A DNA stretch of 64,000 nt from COE1 sp910588595 (lineage in GTDB: Bacteria; Bacillota; Clostridia; Lachnospirales; Lachnospiraceae). The stretch is taken from assembly GCA_948957135.1 (NCBI GenBank), contig CARDBT010000002.1:62001-126000 (forward strand). The letters run 5' to 3'. Numbering within the stretch: the stretch's first letter is position 1; each line of letters opens with the position of its first letter. A program made the translations under genes and the position numbers. Below the pieces are notes generated by a model, which was given only the letters and a program-made list of their open reading frames with translations, was not told where the DNA came from and ran no database searches. Below, piece after piece: positions 1-9,725 of this stretch.

Positions 1-2311
1 ACTCCTCATACGATATGCCGGAGGCAAAATCCTTCCAGTTTGTCCCGGTGTCAAAAAATTCCTTCCAACTCTCTAACATTTCCTCATCCGTCACTTCCAG
101 CCGTATGCTGCCATGATTGTAAAAGCTGTATAAAATCGGCATCTTATACACTTTCTGCATATCTGTTGTCTCTATGACAGATATAAATTCCCTGCCGATC
201 CCGGCATACAAAATTTCTTCTGTCTCAGACAGTTCATGCAGATCATACAAAAAATCCAAGTATCTGCGAAACGGATTCTCCTTGGCATGTCTCATACAAT
301 ACTGGTATATATCATCTTCCATATACGTAAACAGCTCCATTCGAGTAGGAACCCTTCCATCCAGCAATTCTTTTACGCGATAATATTCCTGGCAGATCCG
401 CTCTCTCACAGACAGTGACCTTTTATCCAATTCCCTGAACAGATCTATCAGCTTCATATCAAAATCCACAATACAGTCATCAGGATATTCTATGTCATTG
501 TAGTCACCCGCATTCTTTGCAGAAAATGATCTTTCACCGGAAAGCAGAAGCGGCGATTTTCCTGCTTTCTCGTAGTTTCCGATAAAATCCAGAACGTTGA
601 GATACTCCTTGCCCTTGTATGTGCGCAGCCCGCGTCCCAGCTGCTGCAAAAATACGATCGGAGACTCCGTCGGTCTAAGAAACATAACCATATCGAGCGA
701 TGCAATATCCAACCCTTCATTGAACATGTCAACAGAAAAGATCACTCTGATCTCCTGGCTTTTCAGCCGCTCTATCGCAACATCCCTTTCCTCCGCGTAT
801 TCGCCGTCAGCATTGCTGTACACCGCCGCAGAAGGAATCCCTCTCCTGCAAAATTCCTCTGCCATCTGACTTGCGTGCTGTCTCGAGCAGCAGAAACCTA
901 GCGCACGCCTTGAACGGTATTTCGTGTAGTATTTATAGATCAATTCATACCGTTTCTCATTATCTGCGTAAATCTGCGTCAGTTCCCGCTCATCATAGCG
1001 CCCCTTTATCAGGCGCAAACCGGAATAATCCGTCGCGTCATAGATACCATAATAGTGAAACGGCACCAGCATTCCCTTGTTGATCGCTTCCTTTAATGAA
1101 ATCTCATACGGCACGTTGTAATCGCATAGCTCGTAGATATTTTTACCGTCCATACGCTCCGGCGTTGCCGTGAGCCCCAGCATAAACTGCGGCTTGAAAT
1201 AGTCCGCGATCTTTCTGTACTGCTCATTGACCGCATGGTGAAATTCATCGATCACAACATAGTCAAAATAATCTGCCCTGAAATATGTATCATTTAAATA
1301 TTCCGTCCTTCCCAGTGTCGCTACAGAAGCAAATATGACCGATCTGTCCGTGTCTTTCTGTTTTCCGTAGAAAAAACCGTAATCATCGGAACAGCGCACA
1401 TTCTGAAAAGCGACAGCTGCCTGTTTCAATATTTCTTCCCTGTGCGCCACAAACAATACCCTTTTATACTTTGCGGAATCAAATGCCGCAAGATACGTCT
1501 TCCCGATACCCGTGGCAGCCTGGACAAGTCCTTTTAATGCCCCGTCTGCCCTGCTGTCCTCCAATGCATACAGTGCCTCTATCTGCGCACCTCTTGGCTG
1601 GAACAACGCTTCTGCTTTGTTATCCTCGTCCTCCTCGTTTTTATCATATCTGTCCAAGTCCTTTGCAAGAGCCGGCTTATGCCAGTTTTTGGAATATCTG
1701 TATAATTCCTCGTCATCGATCACAATCGAATGATGCAAAAACAGGTCTTCAAATGTCCTGTAAAACAACAAAAAATTTCCGTTGTCTGCCACGCTGTCAA
1801 AGCGGTAATTCCATTCAATCCCTGACGTCAACGCGCTTCTTGAAATATTTGAGGATCCAATATAGATCTCACTCGTTCTCTCATAATGAAAAATATAAGA
1901 CTTTGGGTGGAACGACCGTCCCTTATCATTATAAAATCTCAGATCTACCCGATTCCCCAACTCCTTCTTGAGCAGGCACAGCGCTGACGGCTGTGTGATC
2001 CCGAGATAGTTTCCCGTAAGAAGCCTTATCTGAACGCCTCTGTCCAGCGCCGCTTTCAGATCGTTCAAGATCATCCTGACACCCGATTCCATCAGAAAAG
2101 AGACGATGATATCAACCCGCCTTGCTTTCTTTAAACTCATTTTCAACTGATAATACAGAAAACGACTGCGATCCCTATCACCTGTCATCACAGCCGTTGA
2201 CTCGATGACAGTGTTGTCTAACTGTATCTGCTCTATTTCTTTTATTCCTTCTATTTCTTCTTTCTGCGCAAACTGAATGTTGCTGTTTTCCGCAAAATCA
2301 AACTGTGCCAT
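1..2311 (-). CDS. PLD-like nuclease / SF2 DEAD-box helicase fusion (3' end off window)
   Basis: An ATG at 2311 opens a frame that stays open to the window edge, giving about 770 codons with the C-terminus missing. Residues about 40-180 form a phospholipase D-like domain with an HPKSY motif near residue 138 and GSSNIS shortly after, which is one HKD-type half site. A helicase follows: ATGIGKT (Walker A) near 264, DEFHH (Walker B) near 352, GLTATPER near 381 and QQLGRGLR (motif VI) near 553. This matches the PLD-plus-helicase proteins with a DUF3427-type tail. Members are often found in restriction or defence contexts, but no partner is visible here. It probably acts on DNA in the cytoplasm. 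The family call is secure; the biological role is inferred. Confidence 0.85.
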   Translation of the reverse strand, partial: MAQFDFAENSNIQFAQKEEIEGIKEIEQIQLDNTVIESTAVMTGDRDRSRFLYYQLKMSLKKARRVDIIVSFLMESGVRMILNDLKAALDRGVQIRLLTGNYLGITQPSALCLLKKELGNRVDLRFYNDKGRSFHPKSYIFHYERTSEIYIGSSNISRSALTSGIEWNYRFDSVADNGNFLLFYRTFEDLFLHHSIVIDDEELYRYSKNWHKPALAKDLDRYDKNEEDEDNKAEALFQPRGAQIEALYALEDSRADGALKGLVQAATGIGKTYLAAFDSAKYKRVLFVAHREEILKQAAVAFQNVRCSDDYGFFYGKQKDTDRSVIFASVATLGRTEYLNDTYFRADYFDYVVIDEFHHAVNEQYRKIADYFKPQFMLGLTATPERMDGKNIYELCDYNVPYEISLKEAINKGMLVPFHYYGIYDATDYSGLRLIKGRYDERELTQIYADNEKRYELIYKYYTKYRSRRALGFCCSRQHASQMAEEFCRRGIPSAAVYSNADGEYAEERDVAIERLKSQEIRVIFSVDMFNEGLDIASLDMVMFLRPTESPIVFLQQLGRGLRTYKGKEYLNVLDFIGNYEKAGKSPLLLSGERSFSAKNAGDYNDIEYPDDCIVDFDMKLIDLFRELDKRSLSVRERICQEYYRVKELLDGRVPTRMELFTYMEDDIYQYCMRHAKENPFRRYLDFLYDLHELSETEEILYAGIGREFISVIETTDMQKVYKMPILYSFYNHGSIRLEVTDEEMLESWKEFFDTGTNWKDFASGISYEE

Positions 2312-2976
2312 TTCTCATCACCCCGCATCGGTCGTACATCAGATGGGATCCGCAGTCTCTCTGTCATGAAAAATAAAAGCTTTCTTCCTGGCAGAGAGTT
2401 TGTTCTCCATACCTGTTTTCTACTATACTATATCACGAATTACCATATCTGGATAGTATCACCAAAAACTTTTAAAAGTATCGTCAGTTTCGTTCCTTCC
2501 ACGCCACAGGCTGATATCCCAACATAGACCGCATTCCATTTCTGACTGCAAATGTCCTGATCACCTGCAGACTCGTGTCAGACAGCACTCATAATCAAAA
2601 TCAGACCCCAGGAGATGTGACTCCCCCCAAGGTCTGACTCAAAATAGATATACTTTTTAATTTCTACTGATCCACACTCCCCTGCACTTCACAACGAAAA
2701 TGCACGTCAGCGAATTTTTCTTACTCCATTTTCGGAAGAGTGTTTCCGCTACATACAGCTTGGCACACGATGCATTAAATTATTGCATTTGTACGCACTT
2801 TACAGCGTTGTATTAATTTCGAAGTAACAGATGCCTGAATTTTGTGTCAGGACAAGGCGGAAAAAGGAGGCGTAACGGTAACTACGTTGACTGACGACAA
2901 CATAAGGATTATACCAGTCCTTTGTAATGGCGCAAAAGTCAGGTACATATTACTCGAATATTAATTCAATGCTGTA
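2312..2976. other. Gene-free stretch with small hairpins
   Basis: No credible reading frame is seen in these 665 bases. There is a hairpin at about 2600-2637 (TCAGACC/GGTCTGA arms, with GGAG/CTCC inside). Around 2830-2945 there is a segment rich in short inverted motifs that ends in GCGCAAAAGTCAGGTA. It reads like a dispersed intergenic repeat, but no second copy was found in this window. Confidence 0.4.
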
Positions 2977-3600
2977 CTAGATTTTATTAGGTTTCCATGG
3001 AGGAGGGCACAACAATGTCGTCTTTCCAATATCGGGTAATACATCATAAATAGAACATCGCATTTGTTCTTCAAAATATTCTTTGTTTTTAAAAGTAATA
3101 TCCCAGCCTTTTATGTAGTTTTCCATAATTCCATATCTGCGGGTTACATCCACAAAACGTTTTTCCAAAATCACAAATCCGTAATCCGTTGCCAAGGCAT
3201 CACAGATCTGAATCAGTCTATCATAATCATCCGCTTGACAATTGATAATATAATCTTTTATAGTCCTTTCTTCCTCCGTCTGCGGATTATAATCAAACTC
3301 ATCTTTCATCAGAGGATAAGAATGTGTCATACACACTCTCGCAACTTCATCCCATCCCCTGTCCATAGCATACTTGTACCCCTCGTATACATGTTTGGGA
3401 ATATTTACAATTCCAACCCTGCGCCCAATATCATGAAGCATTCCAACTATGTACGCCTTGTCACCGTCCATCCCCGACACTTTCTGTGCGATATTTCTAG
3501 CTGCAATTCCTACATTTACAGAGTGTTCGATCCAAGGCCCAGGATTTAATTGTCCTGCAATTTTTAATTCGTTTTTCGCTTCTTCTATTGTTGGCAGCAT
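2977..3600 (-). CDS. HD-domain phosphohydrolase, 207 aa
   Basis: This is a single-domain HD protein. A histidine in WIEHS near residue 24 and the HDIGRR doublet near residue 57 supply metal ligands typical of the HD superfamily, followed by a downstream THS and a conserved CDALATDYG segment. Such proteins hydrolyse phosphate esters, often of nucleotides; the substrate is not evident here. The start is supported by CGGAGGA upstream of the ATG at 3600. The gene stands alone between the helicase and lysS with gaps on both sides, and no operon partner is evident. Confidence 0.75.
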   Translation of the reverse strand: MLPTIEEAKNELKIAGQLNPGPWIEHSVNVGIAARNIAQKVSGMDGDKAYIVGMLHDIGRRVGIVNIPKHVYEGYKYAMDRGWDEVARVCMTHSYPLMKDEFDYNPQTEEERTIKDYIINCQADDYDRLIQICDALATDYGFVILEKRFVDVTRRYGIMENYIKGWDITFKNKEYFEEQMRCSIYDVLPDIGKTTLLCPPPWKPNKI

Positions 3601-3714
3601 ATAACCACTTCCTCCGAAAATTCATTTCCGTTCACAAAACCCGTTTGTCAGTCACACAATACACATTTATAGGCTTGTTTTCAGTGGGTGCACAATTCCG
3701 AAAAGGGCGTTTTC

Positions 3715-5661
3715 TTAATACAGCTTCGCCCCAGCCGGTATATGGTCATCCACCATCAGCAGATGGAGCCTCTCCTGCCCTTCCTCCGCGTGCACTGCAC
3801 TGATGAGCATACCGCAGGAGTCGATGCCCATCATGGGGCGCGGCGGCAGGTTGGTGATGGCTATGCAGGTCTTGCCGACCAGTTCATCCGGCTCGTAGTA
3901 CTCGTGAATGCCGCTCAAAATCGTCCTGTCCTCGCCGGTGCCATCGTCCAATGTAAATTTCAGGAGCTTCTTGGACTTAGGAACTGCCTCGCACGCAAGA
4001 ACCTTTACGGCTCTGTAATCCGACTTGCTGAACGTCTCAAAATCCACAAAATCCTGAAACAGCGGCTCTATCTCCACCTTGGAAAAGTCGATCGGTTCAG
4101 ATGTCTTCGGTGCTGCGGCTGCAGCCTGCGGCGCCTTTGTTTTAGTGTCATTGAGCGATTTGAGCGTCGGGAACGCGAGCACGTCCCTGATCGAAGGAGA
4201 GTTCGTCATCATCATGGCCATGCGATCGATGCCAAAGCCGATGCCTCCCGTGGGCGGCATGCCGATGCTGAGTGCGTTCAGGAAATCCTCGTCCGTGTGG
4301 TTCGCCTCGTCGTCGCCCGCTGCCAGCAGCTCCTCCTGCGCCGCGAAGCGCGCGCGCTGGTCGATCGGGTCGTTGAGCTCGGAGTAGGCGTTTGCCATCT
4401 CCCAGCCGTTCATGAAGAACTCGAAACGCTCCACATACTCGGGATTGTCCGGCTTTTTCTTGGTGAGCGGAGAAATCTCGATCGGGTGATCCATGACGAA
4501 TGTCGGCTGGATCAGATGCTCCTCCACAAACTCCTCGAAGAATAAGTTCAGGATATCGCCCTTCCTGTGACGCTCCTCAAACTCCACATGCTTTTCCCTG
4601 GCGATCGCCCTTGCTTCCTCCAGGGTATGAATCTCATTAAAATCAACGCCGGAATACTTCTGAACGGCATCCACCATCGTGATGCGCTCAAACGGCTTTG
4701 ACAGATCCATCCGATGCTCGCCGTATGTGAGGATCTCCGATCCCGTGACTTCCTTTGCCACATAGCGGTAAAGATTCTCTGTCAGATCCATCATGCCGTG
4801 ATAGTCTGTGTATGCCTGATACAGCTCCATCAGTGTAAACTCGGGATTGTGCCTCGTGTCAAGCCCCTCGTTGCGGAACACGCGCCCGATCTCGTAGACG
4901 CGCTCCATGCCGCCCACGATCAGTCTCTTTAAGTACAGCTCCAGTGAGATGCGGAGTCTTAAGTCCTCGTCAAGCGCATTGAAATGCGTCTCGAACGGCC
5001 GCGCCGCCGCGCCGCCTGCGTTTGACACGAGCATCGGCGTCTCCACCTCCATAAAGCCCTGATCATCGAGATAGCGGCGGATGCTCGAAAGCACTTTGGA
5101 GCGCTTCACGAAAGTATCCTTCACCTCCGCGTTCATGATCAGATCCACATAGCGCTGGCGGTAGCGCGTGTCGGTGTCCGTCAGACCGTGGAATTTCTCT
5201 GGCAGGATCTGCAGGCTCTTTGATAAAAGCGTCACCGACGCAGCGTGAATGGACATCTCGCCTGTCTTTGTCCTGAACACCTCGCCGCTGATGCCGAGGA
5301 TATCACCCACATCATACTTCTTAAAATCAGCATAGGCATCCTCCCCGATGCTGTCCCTTGCGACATAGCACTGGATGCTCCCCTTGAGATCCTGTATGTT
5401 GCAGAATGACGCCTTTCCCATGAGGCGCTTGAACATCATGCGGCCCGCGATCGTCACGCTCTTTCCCTCCAGCGCGTCAAAGTTGTCCTTCACGTCCTGG
5501 CTGTGATGCGTTACGTCATATTTGGTGATCTGAAAGGGATCCTTTCCCGCTTCCTGCAGTGCGGCAAGCTTTTCCCTGCGCACCTTTAGAAGCTGGTTGA
5601 CATCCTGCTGCTGACTGTTCTGATTCTTTTGGTTGTTCTGACTATTATTCTCCTGTGACAC
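3715..5661 (-). CDS. lysS: Lysyl-tRNA synthetase (class II) with C-terminal tRNA-binding domain
   Basis: Charges tRNA-Lys in the cytoplasm. In order: a Gln/Asn-rich N-terminal tail, an OB-fold anticodon-binding domain (about 50-175), and the class II core with motif 2 (FRNEGLDTRHNPEFTLME) and motif 3 (GIGFGIDRMAMM). The protein extends past the usual length of about 500 residues. After an Ala-rich linker there is a roughly 110-residue OB-fold domain of the EMAP/Arc1p/MetRS C-terminal type, starting at about residue 535. An in-frame ATG lies 21 bases upstream, but GGAGAGGAGA precedes the GTG at 5661 at normal spacing, so the GTG start (648 aa) is preferred. It is last in the argF-to-lysS run, downstream of greA. 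Confidence 0.95.
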   Translation of the reverse strand: MSQENNSQNNQKNQNSQQQDVNQLLKVRREKLAALQEAGKDPFQITKYDVTHHSQDVKDNFDALEGKSVTIAGRMMFKRLMGKASFCNIQDLKGSIQCYVARDSIGEDAYADFKKYDVGDILGISGEVFRTKTGEMSIHAASVTLLSKSLQILPEKFHGLTDTDTRYRQRYVDLIMNAEVKDTFVKRSKVLSSIRRYLDDQGFMEVETPMLVSNAGGAAARPFETHFNALDEDLRLRISLELYLKRLIVGGMERVYEIGRVFRNEGLDTRHNPEFTLMELYQAYTDYHGMMDLTENLYRYVAKEVTGSEILTYGEHRMDLSKPFERITMVDAVQKYSGVDFNEIHTLEEARAIAREKHVEFEERHRKGDILNLFFEEFVEEHLIQPTFVMDHPIEISPLTKKKPDNPEYVERFEFFMNGWEMANAYSELNDPIDQRARFAAQEELLAAGDDEANHTDEDFLNALSIGMPPTGGIGFGIDRMAMMMTNSPSIRDVLAFPTLKSLNDTKTKAPQAAAAAPKTSEPIDFSKVEIEPLFQDFVDFETFSKSDYRAVKVLACEAVPKSKKLLKFTLDDGTGEDRTILSGIHEYYEPDELVGKTCIAITNLPPRPMMGIDSCGMLISAVHAEEGQERLHLLMVDDHIPAGAKLY

Positions 5662-5761
5662 AGATATTTCTCCTCTCCTCATCTATTGACACCGCATGGC
5701 ATTTCTTAACAATCCCCTGGAAGTTCCCCGTCGATGCCCTCTGGCGCCATCTCTTCATGCC

Positions 5762-6250
5762 CTACTCCGGCTTGTAAATATCCAGTATCGTGTACTCGAT
5801 GACACCCGCCGGCGCCTCCACCGTGACCACATCACCCCTCTGGGCGCCGATCAGCGCCTTTCCGAGCGGCGACTCGTTGGAGATCTTTCCTTTCAGGCTG
5901 TTTGCCTCTGTCGCGCCCACGATCTTGAACTCCATCTCATCGTCAAACTCATTGTCCTTCACTTTGACTGCGAGCCCGAAACTCACCCTGTCGAGATCGT
6001 TTCCGTCCTCGTCCATATCGCCGACTTCCACATTTTTCAGGATCTTCTCGAGCTCCTCGATGCGCGCCTCGATGTCGCGCTGCTCGTCCTTCGCCGCATC
6101 GTACTCTGCGTTCTCCGAGAGGTCGCCCTGCTCCCTTGCTTCCTTGATCTTCTGCGCTACCTCTTTTCGTTTGACGACCTTGAGTTCATGCAGCTCATCC
6201 TCATATTTTTTCAGACCCTCGCGTGTTAATAAGTTCTTCTTTGCTTCCAT
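5762..6250 (-). CDS. greA: Transcription elongation factor GreA, 162 aa
   Basis: Rescues backtracked RNA polymerase by stimulating transcript cleavage through the secondary channel. The N-terminal coiled coil (residues about 8-75) has the expected acidic tip (ENAEYDAAKDEQ), followed by the globular FKBP-like domain ending in ISNESPLGKALIGAQRGD. The length is typical. An upstream in-frame ATG exists, but AGGGAG sits 7 bases before the ATG at 6250, which gives the canonical length. It lies between dusB and lysS, a common Firmicute arrangement, with about 100 bases to lysS. Confidence 0.97.
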   Translation of the reverse strand: MEAKKNLLTREGLKKYEDELHELKVVKRKEVAQKIKEAREQGDLSENAEYDAAKDEQRDIEARIEELEKILKNVEVGDMDEDGNDLDRVSFGLAVKVKDNEFDDEMEFKIVGATEANSLKGKISNESPLGKALIGAQRGDVVTVEAPAGVIEYTILDIYKPE

Positions 6251-6492
6251 GTGATTACTCCCTTTCACTCCTGCTATTATTTATGCGCACGCACCCGGAG
6301 AAAGATTGTCAGCAGAAGCCGACGGGTGACGGCGCTCAGATCATCCTGATATTTCCTTTACATTCAGCCCATTATAGCGTTTTTTAACTGTCATGTCAAG
6401 ATATTGAGAACGAATCTCAACCCTGCCCGGCAAAACCTCAAAACCGCCGATTTCCAGATTTTCAAAGTCCTCTGGCTGTCCTGATCCGGTTA

Positions 6493-7512
6493 TTACATCT
6501 CCCCATCAGACACCCCGTTTTCCAGAAATATTTTCTGAACGCTTCTGACAAGCTCGTCAAATGTCTCCATCTCATTCACCATCCTGCGCAGCTTTGCCGA
6601 GTGCGGGTAGCCTGCCGTGTACCATGCCACATGCTTTCGCATCTCGCGCACTGCGACGTACTCCCCTTTGCAGGCGCGCAGCAGACCGGCGTGTCTCAGG
6701 ATCGTGTCACAGACCTCCTCACCGGTCGGGCGTTTCGGTATGACGCCTGTGTCGAGATAACTGTTGATCTCGCGGAATATCCACGGGTTGCCGCGGCTTG
6801 CCCTGCCCACCATGATGCCGTCGCATCCTGTCTGCTCGAGAAGTCTTGCCGCCGACAGCGCGTCGGTCACGTCGCCGTTTCCGATGACCGGAATGCGCAC
6901 CGCCTGCTTCACCTGCCGTATGATATCCCAGTCCGCCTTTCCGGAATAGTACTGTTCCCTCGTCCGTCCATGCACTGCGACTGCCGCCGCGCCGTTTGCC
7001 TCGGCGATCTTGGCGATCTCCACGGCATTGACGCAATTGTCGTCAAATCCTTTCCTGATCTTTACGGTCACGGGCTTCCTGACTGCGCGGGAAACTGCAT
7101 AGATGATCTCCCCCGCAAGTCTGGGATCCCGCATCAGCGCACTTCCCTCACGGTTGTTGACCACCTTGGGCACCGGGCAGCCCATATTGATATCGAGTAT
7201 GGCAAACGGGCGCTCCTCGATGCGCGCTGCCGTCTCTGCCATGATATCCGGCTCCGAGCCAAAGAGCTGCAGCGACACCGGCGTCTCCTCCGGGTGGATC
7301 TCCATCAGCGCCTCTGTATTTTTGTTGTTGAAATGCACCGCCTTGGCACTGATCATCTCCATGCACAGAAGCCCTGCTCCCTGCTCCCTGCAGATCAGTC
7401 GAAATGGCAGGTCTGTAACCCCTGCCATCGGTGCGAGCATAACGTTATTGTCCAGGACGACATCCCCGATCCTGAGCTGTCTGCCAGCCGTATTATCTGT
7501 TGTTCTTTTCAT
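6493..7512 (-). CDS. dusB: tRNA-dihydrouridine synthase (DusB-like), 339 aa
   Basis: FMN-dependent reduction of uridine in the tRNA D-loop. Visible features are the LAPMAGVTDLPFR flavin-binding start of the TIM barrel, the catalytic Cys in NMGCPVPKVV, KIRKGFDD, HGRTREQYYSG, GNGDV and the MVGRASRGNPW phosphate-binding segment, followed by a helical C-terminal domain. The start is supported by AGGA 6 bases upstream. It overlaps the end of coaX by 20 bases, so the two are translationally coupled in the same operon. Confidence 0.95.
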   Translation of the reverse strand: MKRTTDNTAGRQLRIGDVVLDNNVMLAPMAGVTDLPFRLICREQGAGLLCMEMISAKAVHFNNKNTEALMEIHPEETPVSLQLFGSEPDIMAETAARIEERPFAILDINMGCPVPKVVNNREGSALMRDPRLAGEIIYAVSRAVRKPVTVKIRKGFDDNCVNAVEIAKIAEANGAAAVAVHGRTREQYYSGKADWDIIRQVKQAVRIPVIGNGDVTDALSAARLLEQTGCDGIMVGRASRGNPWIFREINSYLDTGVIPKRPTGEEVCDTILRHAGLLRACKGEYVAVREMRKHVAWYTAGYPHSAKLRRMVNEMETFDELVRSVQKIFLENGVSDGEM

Positions 7513-8263
7513 AGATGATCCTGAGTCCCTCCAGCGTCAGTGCACTGTTGTATTCCTGTATCACGTCCGTCTCCTCGGCGATGATGCGCCCAAGTCCCCC
7601 TGTCGCTACCACCTTGAGATCATCGTAACCCGTCTCTTTTTTCACGCGGTTTACGATGTACTCCGTCTGCCCGATCTGACCGTACACGAGTCCCGCCTGC
7701 ATGCTCGAGATCGTCTCCTGCGCCAGAATGGAGGCGGGCTTTTTGATCTCGATCTCGGGGAGTTTTGCCGCGTCCTCCCAGAGCGCCTTCGCCGAGATCC
7801 GGATGCCCGGCGCCGTGATGCCCGCACAGAAACATCCTTTCTCATCCACAAGATCGTAGGTTGTCGCCGTGCCAAAATCTAAGACGAGCACCGGTCCCCC
7901 GTATAATTCATATGCGGCAACTGCGTCCACAATGCGGTCCGGACCGATTTCTTTCGGATTTTCTGTCACGATCCTGATCCCGGTCCTGATGCCGACCCCC
8001 ACGATCATGAGCCGCTCGATCACGTACCGCCTGATGCCGCCTGTGAGCGAGTGCATCACGTTCGGCACGACGCTTGCGATGATCGCCCCCTCGATCTCCC
8101 TGGTGTTGACATGATTCTTGGACAGGAGCTCCGTGATCAGCACGCCGTACTCATCCGAGGTCCGCTGTGTCTTTGCCATCAGCCGGAATGTCGTGACTAA
8201 ATTTTTTCTGTCATATATCCCAAATGTAATATTCGTATTTCCCACATCGACTACTAAAATCAT
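7493..8263 (-). CDS. coaX: Type III pantothenate kinase
   Basis: Phosphorylates pantothenate, the first step of coenzyme A synthesis. It belongs to the ASKHA fold: DVGNTNITFGIYD (phosphate 1) at the N-terminus, GPDRIVDA, DFGTATTYD (phosphate 2), GITAPGI and ATGGLG. The chosen ATG (8263) has GGGAGA 7 bases upstream; an ATG 15 bases further up lacks a good site. At 256 aa the length fits CoaX. It sits between the DUF6145-type gene and dusB. CoaX enzymes are not feedback-inhibited by CoA. Confidence 0.95.
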   Translation of the reverse strand: MILVVDVGNTNITFGIYDRKNLVTTFRLMAKTQRTSDEYGVLITELLSKNHVNTREIEGAIIASVVPNVMHSLTGGIRRYVIERLMIVGVGIRTGIRIVTENPKEIGPDRIVDAVAAYELYGGPVLVLDFGTATTYDLVDEKGCFCAGITAPGIRISAKALWEDAAKLPEIEIKKPASILAQETISSMQAGLVYGQIGQTEYIVNRVKKETGYDDLKVVATGGLGRIIAEETDVIQEYNSALTLEGLRIIYEKNNR

Positions 8264-8324
8264 ATTCCTATCTCCCATTCGAAATCAGGCTGCCAGAAAG
8301 CGCCCTGGCATCGGTTCGTCACTT

Positions 8325-8681
8325 TTATTGCTCCCCGACCAGCGGATCAACAGCTTCTCGCAGCACGAACACTCTGTAGTACAGGCTCAGCGACTCCAAA
8401 AGCTCCTGGCGCTGCATCCGGATCTCCCTGACCAGGAGCCCGCTGCTGATCTCGTCATACAGAATGTCCTCCTCGTAAGCGTCCGTCTCGAGACTCACGC
8501 TCCCGTCCTCCTCAAACACGATCGTGAACACGCCGCCGACTTCCTCTGTGAACAGCACACATATGATATGCAGTTCTTCCTTGATGGATTCAGGGATCCT
8601 GCTAAATTTTTCATTAAAATAATATTTCTGCTCATAGGCATTCGCCCCGCACAGGACTATGCGCCCACTGTTTTCTTCCAT
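8325..8681 (-). CDS. Small acidic protein, DUF6145-like, 118 aa
   Basis: Conserved small protein of unknown function found between birA and coaX in Lachnospiraceae; the DUF6145 assignment is from memory. It is acidic (many Glu/Asp), soluble, and predicted alpha/beta with no membrane segment. The ATG at 8681 is preceded by GGAGG at 5 bases and gives a compact N-terminus (MEENSGRIVLCG). A longer in-frame start exists 57 bases upstream but would overlap the end of birA and has no ribosome site. Position suggests co-transcription with biotin and CoA genes; nothing in the sequence indicates an activity. Confidence 0.7.
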   Translation of the reverse strand: MEENSGRIVLCGANAYEQKYYFNEKFSRIPESIKEELHIICVLFTEEVGGVFTIVFEEDGSVSLETDAYEEDILYDEISSGLLVREIRMQRQELLESLSLYYRVFVLREAVDPLVGEQ

Positions 8682-8730
8682 ATTTTCCTCCGCGGGAGTC
8701 CGCCGGTTCCTATGACACGCGGGCTCCCGT

Positions 8731-9723
8731 TTACACATATCCGTTCACGCCGCGCACGGACACCTCGCCCGCGTAGACGTGTTCCACCTGTCCATCGCTC
8801 TTTCGCTCGACGATCAGCTCGCCTTTCTCGTTGATGCCCCTGGCGATGCCGTCATACGCCCCCTTGGGATCCAACACGCGCACTTCCCGGTCGCGGTTGA
8901 CCAGACTGCGGTTATATTGATCTACCAGCCCTGAAAAGTCCCAGGTCTTCTCGAACACGGCATAATTGATCTCGAAATAATGCAGCACACGCGCCGCCAG
9001 CTCCGCACGCTTTATCCTCTTTCCGCCCTCGATGTAGAGCGATGTCGCCTTGTCCTGTATCTCATCTGCCATCTGCTCCTGGTTCACATTGATGCCGGCT
9101 CCGATCACGACGTAATGGATGCCGTCGAGTTCCGCACTCATCTCCGTCAGGATGCCGCACACTTTTTTGTTATTGACCACGATGTCGTTGGGCCATTTGA
9201 TGCTGCAGGTCTGTGTGACCACCTCGCGGACTGCCTCGAGCACGGAGACTGCCATGACCAGCGTCAGCGCGGACGCCTTCTCCGGTCTGCACTGCGGCCT
9301 GAGCATCAGCGACATGTAGATGTCCTTCCCCGACGGGGACACCCAGCCCCTGCCGCGCCTGCCGCGCCCTGCGGTCTGCATATCCGCCACAACGACCGCG
9401 CCTGCCGCTTCCCCTTTTTCCGCAAGCGCCTTCGCGTCCAGATTGGTGGAGCCCGTCTCCCTGTGAAATACCAGCTTTCTCCCGATCCACGAGGTGTCCA
9501 GACAGCTCTCGATCTCCACCTTTGTGAACACATCCGCGCCCTCGCTCTCCACGAGCCTGTACCCCTTGTTGTTCTGCGCCTCGATCACGTAGCCGTCCTT
9601 CTCAAGCTGTTTGATCACCTTCCACACAGCCGTGCGCGACACGCCGTAGTGCTCACACAGCTCCTGCCCGCTCACGTAGTCCCCGGCGTCGCGGAGCTTC
9701 CTCAATATCTCTTCGCTCTTCAT
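8731..9723 (-). CDS. birA: Bifunctional biotin ligase / biotin repressor BirA, 330 aa
   Basis: Attaches biotin to carboxylase carrier domains and, through its HTH, can repress biotin genes. The winged helix is at residues about 1-60 (YGVSRTAVWKVIKQLEKDGY). The catalytic core shows ETGSTNLDAK, the biotin/AMP loop GRGRRGRGWVSP, and KWPNDIVVNNKKVCGIL, with a small SH3-like C-terminal domain. ATG 9723 is chosen because CGGAG lies 7 bases upstream. A GTG two codons earlier would overlap the argF stop as GTGA, so the genes are tightly coupled either way. Confidence 0.95.
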   Translation of the reverse strand: MKSEEILRKLRDAGDYVSGQELCEHYGVSRTAVWKVIKQLEKDGYVIEAQNNKGYRLVESEGADVFTKVEIESCLDTSWIGRKLVFHRETGSTNLDAKALAEKGEAAGAVVVADMQTAGRGRRGRGWVSPSGKDIYMSLMLRPQCRPEKASALTLVMAVSVLEAVREVVTQTCSIKWPNDIVVNNKKVCGILTEMSAELDGIHYVVIGAGINVNQEQMADEIQDKATSLYIEGGKRIKRAELAARVLHYFEINYAVFEKTWDFSGLVDQYNRSLVNRDREVRVLDPKGAYDGIARGINEKGELIVERKSDGQVEHVYAGEVSVRGVNGYV

Positions 9724-9725
9724 AG

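Noticed and set aside
2830..2945. Segment considered as a riboswitch or small RNA before the HD gene region
   Set aside because: It lies downstream of the HD gene on the minus strand, shows only short inverted motifs, and matches no RNA family I can name.
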